Shown one piece after another: positions 48,489 through 57,851 of a stretch of 64,000 nt of DNA (positions are counted from its first letter, which is position 1; each line of letters begins with the position of its first letter). Under the pieces are notes generated by a model, which saw nothing but the letters and a program-made list of their open reading frames with translations, was not told the origin of the DNA and did not search any database. A program made the translations under genes and the position numbers. The stretch lies in contig CP154955.1 of NCBI GenBank assembly GCA_039621445.1, positions 56,948,619-57,012,618 of the forward strand, in the 5' to 3' direction. Source of the stretch: Euglena gracilis. Its lineage: Eukaryota > Euglenida > Euglenophyceae > Euglenales.

Positions 48489-49328
48489 TCAAATGGGGCA
48501 GGTTTTCCCATCACAAAGTTTGTCCTTCAAACTCAACAAATTTTGACTCCCCCAAATACGAGTGGGTTTCTGATATCCCCAGTCTGAAAATTGACAATAA
48601 TCCACATCAATGTAATTCAAATTTTGCGCACAATGCCTTTTTGGCAAAAGTCCCGTTCGGGGATTTTCAATCCACCATAATTTGGGCTGAAAATATTCCA
48701 CAATTTCCAAAGTTTTTGTCACAAGTTGGTCTGCCCATTCCAATTTTTTTTCTCCCACCGTCTTAGCACGGCTATACTCCGTGCAAGGCACACTTGCCGT
48801 TATGACTTGAAAATATCCACGGGGGTATTTTCGATAATTCCACTCCAGAATATCCGTAATGTGGGTTGGGTGAAATTTTGGGTTCTCATCCAAGGATACC
48901 ACCTGGTACCCGTTTTCCTCCAAACACCTCCCAACAGACCCTTTTCCCGAAAACAAATCCAACGCCTTGGGAACTTTCCAACTTCCCACACCTTTGATGG
49001 ATGGTCTTTCGCTCAAACAACCATAATAATTGTTGAACCTGGGCCGTGCACTCTCCTGGATTGCACACCTGGTCCACGGTTTTCCCTTCCTCAACACGGG
49101 CTGCCATTGGCCACCCAAGGCCTCAAGGCTCAAGGCCACTTGTCTTCTCGAGTTGGTTGTCGAGGATGAACTCATTGATATCATTGAATTGGCACCGTTG
49201 CTCGTCTTCGATATTGCACACTCTTCATTGCCTGATTTTGAACCTGAGGTGAAGGGATTGGAAGACAAAGACACACATTCTCCACCACGGTAAAATTCTC
49301 CATGTGAAGATGTGGTTGGGTTATGCAA
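48489..49328 (-). CDS. Element B C5-cytosine methyltransferase-like protein, intact motifs
   Basis: Residues are counted from 49,328 (279 codons). About 1-118 is a low-complexity Ser-rich leader, probably the end of gag. The domain starts at KALDLFSGKGSVGR (motif I, 121-134, binds S-adenosylmethionine). SVPCTEYS holds the catalytic Pro181-Cys182 (motif IV). WWIENPRTGLL (219-228) is motif VI, where Glu contacts the cytosine. DVDYCQFSDWGYQKPTRIW (241-259) and a final Cys pair (LCDGKTC) match the short phage/algal-type enzymes. At about 160 residues there is no large target-recognition domain. The place between gag and protease differs from element A. Confidence 0.85.
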   Translation of the reverse strand: MHNPTTSSHGEFYRGGECVSLSSNPFTSGSKSGNEECAISKTSNGANSMISMSSSSTTNSRRQVALSLEALGGQWQPVLRKGKPWTRCAIQESARPRFNNYYGCLSERPSIKGVGSWKVPKALDLFSGKGSVGRCLEENGYQVVSLDENPKFHPTHITDILEWNYRKYPRGYFQVITASVPCTEYSRAKTVGEKKLEWADQLVTKTLEIVEYFQPKLWWIENPRTGLLPKRHCAQNLNYIDVDYCQFSDWGYQKPTRIWGSQNLLSLKDKLCDGKTCPI

Positions 49329-49391
49329 AATACTTTGGGGGTTTTCGATGCCCGAGGATGTAAACCCCTCAAAAACATGACCCCGGCGTAC

Positions 49392-49770
49392 CTAATGACG
49401 AATAGGGTGGGCCACCGTTGGCGTTGTGTTATTGTTATTGCCCTTCCCCCCTTTGGCACTTAAATTATGGTCAAATCCTTTGCCTCTCCCCCTTCCCTTA
49501 CCACCCTTCCCCTTGCACCCCTGTTGGTTACCCCCATACCATTGGGAGTTGTTTGCCCCATGTCCCTGGGAATTATTCCCCCCTTTCCATTGGCTGCCCT
49601 TGCCATACGGCTTAAAATTGTTTCTGTTCCACGGGGCTTGTCTAGCAACATACGGCATTGATGGTTGTGAGGGGGGTGGGATCCATTGTGCCCCCCCACC
49701 ACCGGTCTTGGCACATTGGGTGGGTTCTCCACCGTTGAAAGCCCTGAAGAATTGCTTGATGGCTGCACAT
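49392..49770 (-). pseudogene. Lys/Gly-rich gag tail of element B
   Basis: The minus frame at 49,658-49,392 reads NRNNFKPYGKGSQWKGG, GKGGKGRGRGKGF and AKGGKGNNNN. It is a basic glycine-rich tail that would replace the zinc knuckle as the RNA-binding part of Gag. The parallel frame at 49,768-49,460 is not coding-like. The link to the gag core upstream needs one shift near 49,700. Confidence 0.55.
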
Positions 49771-50911
49771 TTGAAGATGAAACCGCAACAGATTGATCAG
49801 GTTTGCTGTTTCGCTGATTTGTGATTTGCTTCTGGCTGGGGGAGGTGTCGTTGCCCTACCCGGGGTTGACCCAGGTGAACTCTTCCGACTCCCCGATTGC
49901 CTCCCCCCTCGATTTTCAGCACCCACCGATCTTGAACGCCTAAACCCTTGATAGCCTGGGGATGAAACAGAACTTTGTAAGGCGTCATGCTTGTTTCTGA
50001 GTGTCAACTTTGTTTTCACGAGGTTAAAAATATCCTCGGTGGTCAAATTTGGTTCAATTTCCTCAACCTGAAACAAAACGTTTGAATCGTCGAACTCTTT
50101 GCCATGAAAACTCTTGACTTTTTCATAGGCAGAGATGTCAGGGAAAATGATTTCAAATTCCCCCTCGTGAATTTCCGACACTTTTGTGGGTCTTTTCCCA
50201 AGTATTCTCCCCAGGCTTTCCGAAGCCATTTCTGAATTCCTATTCCCTGGCACCTTTAGGCGTAAAGTCGGCTGATTATTCAGCCTCCTTTCTTCCTCAT
50301 CTGAAACCCCTTTCAGGATGTATGAGGGAAGTTCGTGCCACAAAAGTCGTTTTGCTTCCCCCTCCCCGGCATCCTTAACCTTGCACTTGGCCATCTTGAA
50401 ATTTGCCTGAAACTCAAGCCAATGCTCAAGGGTAACTTTGCCTTGATTAAAAAGATTCACCTGTTGCCAATTCTTCCTTGCCCCAGATTCCTGATTCTTC
50501 GAAAATGTCATTTCCAGGTGACCCCACCCAGCATTAAAATGGATCCCCCCTTCCTTGAGATGGAGCTTCAGAATTTTTTTGCTTCGTTTCGTCAAGACAA
50601 TCCTCCAACAGCGCAACTTTCAAATCTTCACTCACTTCCCCCCCTGCAGAATTCATTTTTCGTGAAAATGCTTGCCAATCCTCAGAACATTGCTGCCAAT
50701 CTTGAGATTTCCCTGAAAATTTTGGTGCAGTCAAATTTCTCAACACATGCTGCACCGCTGGGTTACCAACACTTATGACTGGGGGTCGCTGGGGTGCCCC
50801 CCCAATGGCACAAATGCCACTGACCTGATTTATTGCAAATGCACCCCCCTGTGAACTACTTGATGGTCTGCACCCGCCAAGATCAACATCCCAGATTTCA
50901 CATGGCATCAT
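49642..50911 (-). pseudogene. Element B gag core, one frameshift
   Basis: The first part (50,911-50,580) ends NLTAPKFSGKSQDWQQCSEDW, KVALLEDCLDETKQK, the start of a retrotransposon-gag domain. At a run of seven A in the sense strand (50,574-50,580), the reading passes to the frame 50,616-49,642: LKLHLKEGGIHFNAGW, FNQGKVTLEHWLEFQ and PSYILKGVSDEEERRL. The tail is Ser/Arg-rich (SRKSSPGSTPGRATTPPP). Gag assembles the particle. No CCHC knuckle was found. Confidence 0.68.
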
Positions 50912-50916
50912 TGGGG

Positions 50917-53298
50917 TTACCCCCTTAATCCCGAAAACCCAGATGATTGAGCCGGTGACACCCCCTTAATGCCAAAAATCCCAGAATTCGGCTGATTTAC
51001 TATCTTGGGCTGCGCCACTTCAGGTGCCTTGGGGTCAATTTGCTGTGTTTTTTCGGCTGAAATTTCCTGAACCCTCCCCTCCATGAAATCCAAACGAGTC
51101 TGCAAAGTTTGACACAGTTTTTGCAAACCCTCCCGTTGACTCTTTTCACGCTGAAAATCTGTCTGCATGTTCATCAAAGCTGTGAAAAATTGCTGTTTCA
51201 CTCGATTTTCAATGTCAGTTTGCAATTTTTCAAAATGTTCTTCCTTTTGGGTTTGCCTCAGCTTTTCATCCATCATTTGCACCATCATAATTTCCATCAT
51301 TTTTCTGACCTGGGCGGCCATTTCCCTACGAACTTCCAGTTGAATTGTTGCTTCTGATTTTCCCAGCATTTCAACCACCTTATCCCAAGGCACCTCCTGG
51401 CTGCCCAGAAATTTCTCAATTGCTGTGATCCTGCCCCCCAGTGCTTTGCTCTCGTTTTTAATTGCTTCAAATCGCTGCTGAATTTCCTGAGTTAAGGTTC
51501 CAAAACTTGATTTTGATTCCTCCCCCACCATATTCAACCCAGCAGCGGTTTCAGCAAATTTTCTGTCCACCCCAGAGCATAGCTCACAATTTGCTTGTCG
51601 AATTGCCAAAATTTCCTTCTGAAAATCTGACTTTATTCCCTCGACAGAATGTAAACAAATTCCAACTTGCTCGACCAACCCACCTGGTGCAAACAATTTG
51701 TTTTGGACATCGTTTCCACGGCTCTCAAGTTGTGCCAGCTCACCACCCAGAAAATCTCGTAACTTTTTCTCAAAATCATGAAATTTTCCTTCGATCTGCC
51801 TTTGAACTTCGATCCCCAAAAGTTGTTTGTGGCAGTTTGCAATGTTTTCAACTGCACTCCCCCCCTCCTGGCACCGTAAAATAAATTGGCTGACTGATTG
51901 CTGAATTTGCTCCTGACTTTTTTGCTTTTCGTGTTCAAACTGGCTGCACATTTCAGCCGTTCGTTTCTCCAAATTTTCATGGACGAATTGCAAAAGTTCT
52001 GCCTGTGCTCTGGCATTTTTTTCAGCCAAATTCTTCTCAAAAATTTTCAGCCGATTCTCAATCACAACCTGGGGGGGAATTATGCTTTCCCAATTTGTTA
52101 TACTTCGGCTCAATTCCTGCAAATAACAATCCACCCCATATGCCCATTGGTCCCATGAGTCAAAATCATCACCCCCCATCATCTGACAATTTGATTCGGG
52201 GGGCTGTGGTTCCAAAACAGGGGGCTGAAAAACATTTAATTCTGGTTCCATTTCCTCATCCCCCCTCATTTCCATGTTAGACCCTACTTGATTTAACAGC
52301 CCGGCTGGCCCCCCTACGGCCAGATTGGAAGGTTCAGTCATTAAAACTGCTGATGTTAAATTTTCAGGGGATGACTGTGTAAAAATTAACACCCCCTCGC
52401 TGGCTGTTAATCCACGGTTAATTGAAAATCTGTCCTCCAACAAAAGTACAGGTTCACCCCCTTCAATTTGTGGGAGTTGTGTCCCAAATTCTGGGCACTG
52501 ATTTCCAAACTGGCTGTCCAGCTGGGGGGTGTGAATCAGAAAACTGAAATTCGCAGAAAAATCTGGCAGATTTTGCTCCAAACCCTGATTTCTGGGTGGT
52601 GCCCAGCCTGCAGCAATCAAAAAATCCTCCATTTCTCTCAACCGATCTGGGTTTTGCACACCCTCCCCCTCCGTTTCACAGTCACTTTGATACGACGGTG
52701 GGGATTCTGCCCACTGAACCAGCTGATTTTCCCCTTCTGGCTCCCCCTGTGCAGTTATTATCGTTACGGGGAAACAGTTTACAGGGCTATCCCCTGATTT
52801 TTCAGACGAAAACTCTGAATTATCACCTGAGGCAACCTGTGATTGTGTAAAACCTGTGATTGTAAATGGCAGGGAGCTGTGAATTGATTGATTTGAGATT
52901 GAAGATTGATTGGCAGACCCTGCAGAAAAACCTAAATGATTCCATTCGCCCAGCTGACTTCGACCCACTGATTGAAACAACCCCTCAGATTCCACAGATT
53001 CTGCAGTTCTGACATTTTGATTTCGGGGGCTGCTCTCCGAAAAATCTGGTGGCTGACCTGAAAAATTCTGTGATTCCACATTCACAGACTCAGCAAATTT
53101 TTTGGACTCTGAAAACTCTGTGACCGTGTCAAACTTTTCAGCAAGGTTTCTGCTGGCTGTGCCAGCAAATTCGTCCGTGTTTTCTGGGCTGAAAAAAGTT
53201 TTGTCGACAGGGCTGGCAAAAAATTCTCTGCCTGTAATGTTCAGGGAATTCGAAAACTGTTCACTGACGAAGTCAGTGAATCCACCGCTGCCAATCAT
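50917..53298 (-). CDS. Element B N-terminal gag protein, coiled-coil rich, about 793 residues
   Basis: The first in-frame ATG is at 53,298 (MIGSGGFTDFVSEQF); the frame itself opens at 53,334 after a TAA. The N-terminal half is rich in Ser, Phe, Gln and Glu with no motif. The second half is predicted to be coiled-coil, rich in Gln, Glu and Lys (for example LLQFVHENLEKRTAEMCSQFE, EEHFEKLQTDIENRVKQQF). No stop or shift occurs in 2.4 kb. Length and composition parallel the long gag leader of element D without clear sequence similarity. Function is inferred as gag from position. Confidence 0.7.
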   Translation of the reverse strand: MIGSGGFTDFVSEQFSNSLNITGREFFASPVDKTFFSPENTDEFAGTASRNLAEKFDTVTEFSESKKFAESVNVESQNFSGQPPDFSESSPRNQNVRTAESVESEGLFQSVGRSQLGEWNHLGFSAGSANQSSISNQSIHSSLPFTITGFTQSQVASGDNSEFSSEKSGDSPVNCFPVTIITAQGEPEGENQLVQWAESPPSYQSDCETEGEGVQNPDRLREMEDFLIAAGWAPPRNQGLEQNLPDFSANFSFLIHTPQLDSQFGNQCPEFGTQLPQIEGGEPVLLLEDRFSINRGLTASEGVLIFTQSSPENLTSAVLMTEPSNLAVGGPAGLLNQVGSNMEMRGDEEMEPELNVFQPPVLEPQPPESNCQMMGGDDFDSWDQWAYGVDCYLQELSRSITNWESIIPPQVVIENRLKIFEKNLAEKNARAQAELLQFVHENLEKRTAEMCSQFEHEKQKSQEQIQQSVSQFILRCQEGGSAVENIANCHKQLLGIEVQRQIEGKFHDFEKKLRDFLGGELAQLESRGNDVQNKLFAPGGLVEQVGICLHSVEGIKSDFQKEILAIRQANCELCSGVDRKFAETAAGLNMVGEESKSSFGTLTQEIQQRFEAIKNESKALGGRITAIEKFLGSQEVPWDKVVEMLGKSEATIQLEVRREMAAQVRKMMEIMMVQMMDEKLRQTQKEEHFEKLQTDIENRVKQQFFTALMNMQTDFQREKSQREGLQKLCQTLQTRLDFMEGRVQEISAEKTQQIDPKAPEVAQPKIVNQPNSGIFGIKGVSPAQSSGFSGLRG

Positions 53299-53365
53299 GT
53301 TCAGGGGTTCTGGTTTGTCATCAACCGAATCCAAAAATTCTTAACTGACAGAGTCAGTGAAGCAA

Positions 53366-53378
53366 CCTCTGCGTACCA
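53366..53378 (-). other. Primer-binding site of element B
   Basis: The minus strand reads TGGTACGCAGAGG immediately after the LTR end TTAACA. A diverged second copy of this neighbourhood (ATGATTGGCAGCGG, then TTCACTGACTTCGTCAG) lies 80 bases further, at the gag start. Confidence 0.75.
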
Positions 53379-54030
53379 TGTTAACACCCGTCGCCCCCCC
53401 TGCGAGTGTAGGACCCGAGACCGCAGCCCCCCGGCCGGCTGCCTCGTCCCCGACACCCACCCTTGGGGCTGCCGTTCCCTGGCCCGGGGCCAGTGTTTTT
53501 CCGGGTGGTGGAGGGCTCAGGCCACCCCCCGTTTCGCCCACTGGTGTACCCCCCGACCAGAGGGGTGTGCGTAGGATCGAATTTGCTCTTTCCCTGAAAA
53601 CTTGCACAAAGTCAAATTTCCGTTTAAGTGAAATTGTTGTCCCAAATGCCTTTCCCCATGAGGCCATTTCACCCAACCTTTCTTAAGACTGCAAAAACAC
53701 TGGAAATGGTCAGGGAGGGTGTTTTGGTGCAATGGATGGTGGTAAAAGGCAACGGAAACACGCACACACCGTGAAAGTGGGAAGAGGGACCTGAAATTGA
53801 CAATTCTTCCAAACAACTTGTCTTGAATTCAATTCTCCAAATCAGTCTTTGATTGTCAACCAAATGGGAAAAAAACCCACAAAGGTCTGCGGAAGCAAAT
53901 TGTGTTAAATTAGAACCTCAAATTAGGCTTCTCCTATTGAAAGCGCGTCCTTGCGCGGAATGAAAATTCCATGTTTTCAAAAGCTTCCGCCCCACCATTT
54001 TTGACTGTCGGATGCCCCCGACAGTCGACA
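53379..54030 (-). repeat. 5' LTR of element B
   Basis: 652 bp, starting TGTCGACTG at 54,030 and ending GTTAACA at 53,379 in the minus sense. About 98% identical to 41,518-42,174. No AATAAA was noted. The first 25 bases contain an inverted repeat (gactgtcgg / ccgacagtc). Confidence 0.88.
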
Positions 54031-54184
54031 CTGGGGTCGGTACGGTGGGATGGTTTGGGTTGGTGGTTGTAAGTTGGTAAGGGTAACCGCTTGAGTATTA
54101 TTTGCTAAAAAGTCTGCAGAAAGAAAGAATGATAAGAATCAATGATAAGAAGAAGAGAAAACAACATGGGTTTCCCATGCGTTC
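54031..54184 (-). other. Spacer after the chromodomain of element C
   Basis: The minus strand runs from the end of the chromodomain frame to the edge of element B. It holds a pyrimidine tract ending TTCTTTCTTTCTGCAG (about 54,117-54,132), which looks like a 3' splice site. It would lie upstream of the G frame once B is removed. No coding signal was seen. Confidence 0.4.
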
Positions 54185-54868
54185 TCAAAAACTGGTCATG
54201 GAAACATCGATGTTATGCTGCTTGTTCCACAGCTTCCAAACTTGCTGGACATACCCAACAAAACTGGTTGCTGGCTCCCAAGTGTCCTCCTCGGGCCCAT
54301 ACCCTTTCCAGCGGACCTTCCAGAGGTGCATACCTTTGTCGATTTTGTGATCGATTATTTTATCGACTACAAAGTCATCCGTCTCTGGTAATCTGGAACG
54401 GGGTTTGAAGTGCAGACACGGGATTGGTTTCCCATCCGGTGGCGACAGGTATGGCTTGAGGTCGTCCATATGAACGTCCTCAACACCATTCGGTAATGCA
54501 ACCTTGTAACGCCCGCTGGTACCTAGTCTTTCTAGGGTTTCACAGGGACCGAGCCAGAGGGGGTCCAGCTTGGAAGACTGCATGCGAGTATGGCTATTCC
54601 GCACCCACACGCGGTCACCGGGACTATACACAGGTGACTTGAAATTCTGCAAAAACGATTTCCGTTTGGTTGCATGAATATCAGTCACGCGCTTCTGGAC
54701 TGCAGAACGTAGATTTTCTACTTCCGCAAACCAGGTCTCGCAACTGACACTCGTTCGGGCGGGTCTCTCCGAAGGGACATCCCCTATGGCCGGAGGGTCC
54801 CGTCCGAAAACTAATTTATAGGGGGGGTGTGGTAAAACCAACCCTGGTAGGGTATTGATATAAAACAA
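54185..54868 (-). CDS. Element C integrase C-terminal region and chromodomain
   Basis: YKLVFGRDPPAIGD is the end of the integrase core, GDRVWVRNSHTRM and LDPLWLGPCETLERLG form the GPF-like C-terminal part, and VALPNGVEDVHMDDLKPYL leads to the chromodomain. The chromodomain DDFVVDKIIDHKIDKG, LWKVRWKGYGPEEDTWEPATS is complete, with the aromatic residues and TWEP. The frame follows the integrase core with a short gap (54,869-54,871), probably one stop or shift. Confidence 0.85.
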   Translation of the reverse strand: MFYINTLPGLVLPHPPYKLVFGRDPPAIGDVPSERPARTSVSCETWFAEVENLRSAVQKRVTDIHATKRKSFLQNFKSPVYSPGDRVWVRNSHTRMQSSKLDPLWLGPCETLERLGTSGRYKVALPNGVEDVHMDDLKPYLSPPDGKPIPCLHFKPRSRLPETDDFVVDKIIDHKIDKGMHLWKVRWKGYGPEEDTWEPATSFVGYVQQVWKLWNKQHNIDVSMTSF

Positions 54869-54871
54869 AGA

Positions 54872-55486
54872 TCATGGTAGAACTGATATCCAGTTGCTGC
54901 GCGAGTCAGCCAGTGAAAGGCGAAGCATATTCACGACGGATTTCACGGCTGCCTCGGCTCTACCATTGCCTTTGGGTCGGTATATAATGGAAAAATGTTG
55001 CTCAATGCCGAGTAAACCGCACAAAGTGGTGAAAAACCTTGAAGAAATCAAATGGTCTTGATCACTCACGATTTCATTCGGTAAACCCATTAAGCAAATG
55101 CATTTCTCCAAAAATATAGTTGCCAAACTGTGGGCAGTCAACCCTGACTTCTGGAATGGAATGGCTACAATGTACCCACTCAGCCTGCAGACGACAACAA
55201 AAACGTAATCGTAAATTTTATCGGCCGTTCCTTTGCACGGTGCTAATTCCAGAAAATCCATGCAGAGGGATGTAAAAATGTCAGGTGGTACGGGGAAAAA
55301 GTCCATCGTACCAAGGGGGGTACCTCTGCGGGTTTTTACCGCTTGACAAATTGGACACCGTTGCGCTATGCGCAAACAGCGTGAGTAAAGCTCTTTCTCG
55401 CTCAGGGTTGTGCAATACCTGCGGCCCACCAACGAAAGAAGTTTGGGGGCCCCAGGGTGACCGTGGTTGTGATAGCACAAAATCAC
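54872..55486 (-). CDS. Element C integrase core, DDE triad intact
   Basis: Residues are counted from 55,486. His6/His10 region (YHNHGHPGAPK) and Cys44-x2-Cys47 (CPIC) form the zinc site. Asp77 (LCMDFLELAPC), Asp142 (EIVSDQDHLI) and Glu178 (NGRAEAAV) form the triad. Cys replaces the usual Asp in the VVVDR strand (VVVCRLSGY), but that residue is not catalytic. No stop occurs inside. Confidence 0.85.
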   Translation of the reverse strand: MILCYHNHGHPGAPKLLSLVGRRYCTTLSEKELYSRCLRIAQRCPICQAVKTRRGTPLGTMDFFPVPPDIFTSLCMDFLELAPCKGTADKIYDYVFVVVCRLSGYIVAIPFQKSGLTAHSLATIFLEKCICLMGLPNEIVSDQDHLISSRFFTTLCGLLGIEQHFSIIYRPKGNGRAEAAVKSVVNMLRLSLADSRSNWISVLP

Positions 55487-56540
55487 ATGATCAACCAGGT
55501 CCTGGTGGATACAATATTTGTAACCCTATTCATTCCGAAAAAACAACCGTACAGGGGAAAGAGTGTAGTTATCCAGCACTTCGCCATTACGATGTCTGGT
55601 GACAATGGTGTCATACACCGGATCACGACTATAATCCCATTCGCGAAAGAAGAGTGGGGAAGGGACTCCGTGCGTGTAATACGCCGGGGTCCGGACGTGC
55701 TTCCACGTCGGCGCCTTCCGCGCACTGGTGCGACCAGGAATAGTTGTGAAACGGGAAAAGAATCCAAAAGATTGTCCGCAGCGTCGTTTCGACGTGCGTA
55801 TTCGTCAGCTTCCTGACTTCCATGAAAAGTCGCGTCTCCCTCATCCGGGTTCCCAGGGTAATAACAAGGGGCCCGACTGAGCGGATTCGCTACTTTTTGT
55901 GTGTGTCCAGGGGTATAAATAACCACAGGGTTGAATTGACTCAAGAACTCATGCCATCTGCATCGCCTTTCGACCGATGACATGGCCTTGTTCAAATCCT
56001 CGGTGTACCAGTGTTTGACACTCTCATGATCGGTTTTGACGAGGATTTGGACGAGGCTGCTGGCTACCCAGCTGCGAAATTTCTGGAGTATAAGCACGAT
56101 TCCGTAGGTTTCCTTCCGCGTATACTCCACTTAACTTGACCTTTTCCGTCGTCGCCCTGTAGCTTTCTGCTGAAGAAAGCCACAGGTCGGAGCTCATTCG
56201 CCGCAATATGCTGGCTAAGAACTCCGCCAACAGCGTAAGCGCTGCTGTCGACATCCAGTACGTATGGTTTGTATGGGTCCGCGCTTTCGAGGACAACATT
56301 CTCCAAAAGCAAAACCTTGATTTTCTCCAGAGCCTCGCGCATTTGGTCATCCCAAATGACTTTGGTGTTGTCAACAGACCGGTTTTTGAGCTGTTTGGTG
56401 AGGGGCACCGCGATTTTCGCGAAGTCCTTCATATAGATCGCGTAATATTGGGCTAATCCCAAAAATCCTTTGAGGTGGGTAACCGTTTTGATTACTTCAG
56501 GGGTCCATTTCTTAACTCGGAGCGGCTTTCTGCTGTCCAT
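55483..56540 (-). pseudogene. Element C RNase H, one shift
   Basis: LKGFLGLAQYYAIYMKDFAK is the connection. RNase H proper begins YKPYVLDVDSSAYAVGGVL, then LRPVAFFSRKLQ. Near 56,130 the frame changes and continues as YTRKETYGIVLILQKF, ILVKTDHESVKHW, WHEFLSQFNPVVIYTPG and VANPLSRAPCYY. The catalytic Asp, Glu and Asp are in place. Frames then diverge before the integrase. Confidence 0.82.
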
Positions 56541-57110
56541 TGCTGAGGATGTGACCGCAAAATGTTATAGGTATCCGAAACAAATGCATTTTCGCGCCTT
56601 TCGCGAAAAGCACATGTTTTTGAAAAGCGGTTAATACCGCGCAAACATGGTGGAAGTGTGTCACGAGGATATCCTCGCTCGATTTTGCGGATGGTGGTGG
56701 TGTTCCCACCAGCACATCATCAATGTACACAATGGCAAACGGTATATCACGTAGAACCTATTGTATCATGCGCTGAAACATGGCTGGGCCATTCTTAACA
56801 CCCATGCGGAGTACCGTCCATTGGTACACACCCTTGGATGTCACGAATGCCGTGTATGGTTGGGAGTCAGGGTGCAAGTGCATTTGGTGAAAACCGTCCT
56901 CCAGATCGAAAATTGACCACAACCGGTTTTCCGATTGTCTGGTGATCAAATCCTCGGTCAGGGGGAGTGGGAAGCGCTCTTCCCTTGTTTGGGATTTCAG
57001 GTACCGGTAATCCAGCACCAGTCTCCATTTCTTCTGACCTGAAGGGTCTGGGGGTTTAGGAACAACAATGCTTGGGATGTCCACTCGCTTTTCGAGGGTT
57101 CAATCCACTT
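56512..57110 (-). pseudogene. Element C reverse transcriptase, one stop before YIDD
   Basis: IPSIVVPKPPDPSGQKKWRL and VLDYRYLKSQTREERFPLP start the palm. LWSIFDLEDGFHQMHLHPDS has the first catalytic Asp. A single TAG follows MFQRMIQ, and the same frame continues with PFAIVYIDDVLVGTPPP, the intact YIDD box. FRIPITFCGHILSNG is the thumb. The upstream join to the 57,851 frame needs a one-base shift near 57,090. Confidence 0.83.
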
Positions 57111-57851
57111 GCGCTGAATAAGCTTCTCAATCATTTCATTGAGAGCTTGTTCACGTTCTCCCGAACAACGAAAAAATTTTCGGTGCATGGGTTTAGCTCT
57201 TTCCTTAAGCTCGATTTTACAAACACCGAACGGACCGCGTATCGCGGGGTCGATGTCGCACGCGTATACTGAATTTACCAGCACACCGTGAAATTCGCGG
57301 GTGATCCGCGAAGAGAATTCGGCTGATTCAGGATGTTGACCTGCACTCACGATGACTGCGGAAGCCACCAGGGTATCCCTGGGGCTACCGAGCTTCCTCG
57401 GCACCGCGAATTCGGACATTCCGAATGCATCGAAGAAACACACGCGAAAAATGATTTCTTTCAAGGGTGGTAATATTTTACCACAAAAATCTTCAAAAAT
57501 CGGTACATGTGTGTGTAAATCCCACCAATGAAAACACGCATACGATAGCTGGGTGAACCATTCCGCTTCCGGAATGATGGGTATGAGAATAACTCCACGG
57601 GCTTCATCCTTCAGAATTTTCTCAACCGCACATTCAATAAGTTTTTGGGGAGGGTGCATCCATAACACCGTATCACCCCAAAATTTATCAAATGCGTTGG
57701 AGTGTTGTGACCAATGACGTGGCAAACGGGCATGTGCATTGGATGAAAAGGCATTGATTCCCAATGTCAAATCAAAAGAATCAGCCAATGTCGCGATTTT
57801 GGAAAACCAACGTTCCAAAATGCGATAGTGACAAAATTGAAAGCACTCCAT
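57000..57851 (-). CDS. Element C adenine-methyltransferase-like domain and RT N-terminus
   Basis: Residues are counted from 57,851. The domain at about 25-130 follows the DIRS/element B pattern: LGINAFSSNAHARLPRHWS, FDKFWGDTVLWMHPPQKL, AVEKILKDEARGVILIPI and PEAEWFTQLS. The motif that is NPPW elsewhere is HPPQ here (66-69), so both key positions have changed and the domain is probably not catalytic. The rest contains IDPAIRGPFGVCKIELKE, then EMIEKLIQRKWIEPSKSEW, the start of the RT fingers. The frame shifts into the RT near 57,090. It sits between protease and RT, not before the protease as in B. Confidence 0.72.

Larger units (their letters stand above)
41518..54030 (-). mobile_element. Element B: full-length chromodomain Ty3/gypsy with two methyltransferase-like domains (12.5 kb)
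   Basis: Minus-strand order: LTR, primer site, coiled-coil gag N-part, gag core, Lys/Gly-rich gag tail, C5-cytosine methyltransferase-like domain, NPPW adenine-methyltransferase-like domain, protease, RT, RNase H, integrase, chromodomain, long untranslated part, polypurine tract, LTR. LTRs are about 98% alike and differ by a 5-base indel. Breaks: a one-base shift in gag, a shift and a TGA at the RT start, a TAA between RNase H and integrase, and a shift in the chromodomain. It sits between element C (right) and the G frames (left). Confidence 0.9.
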
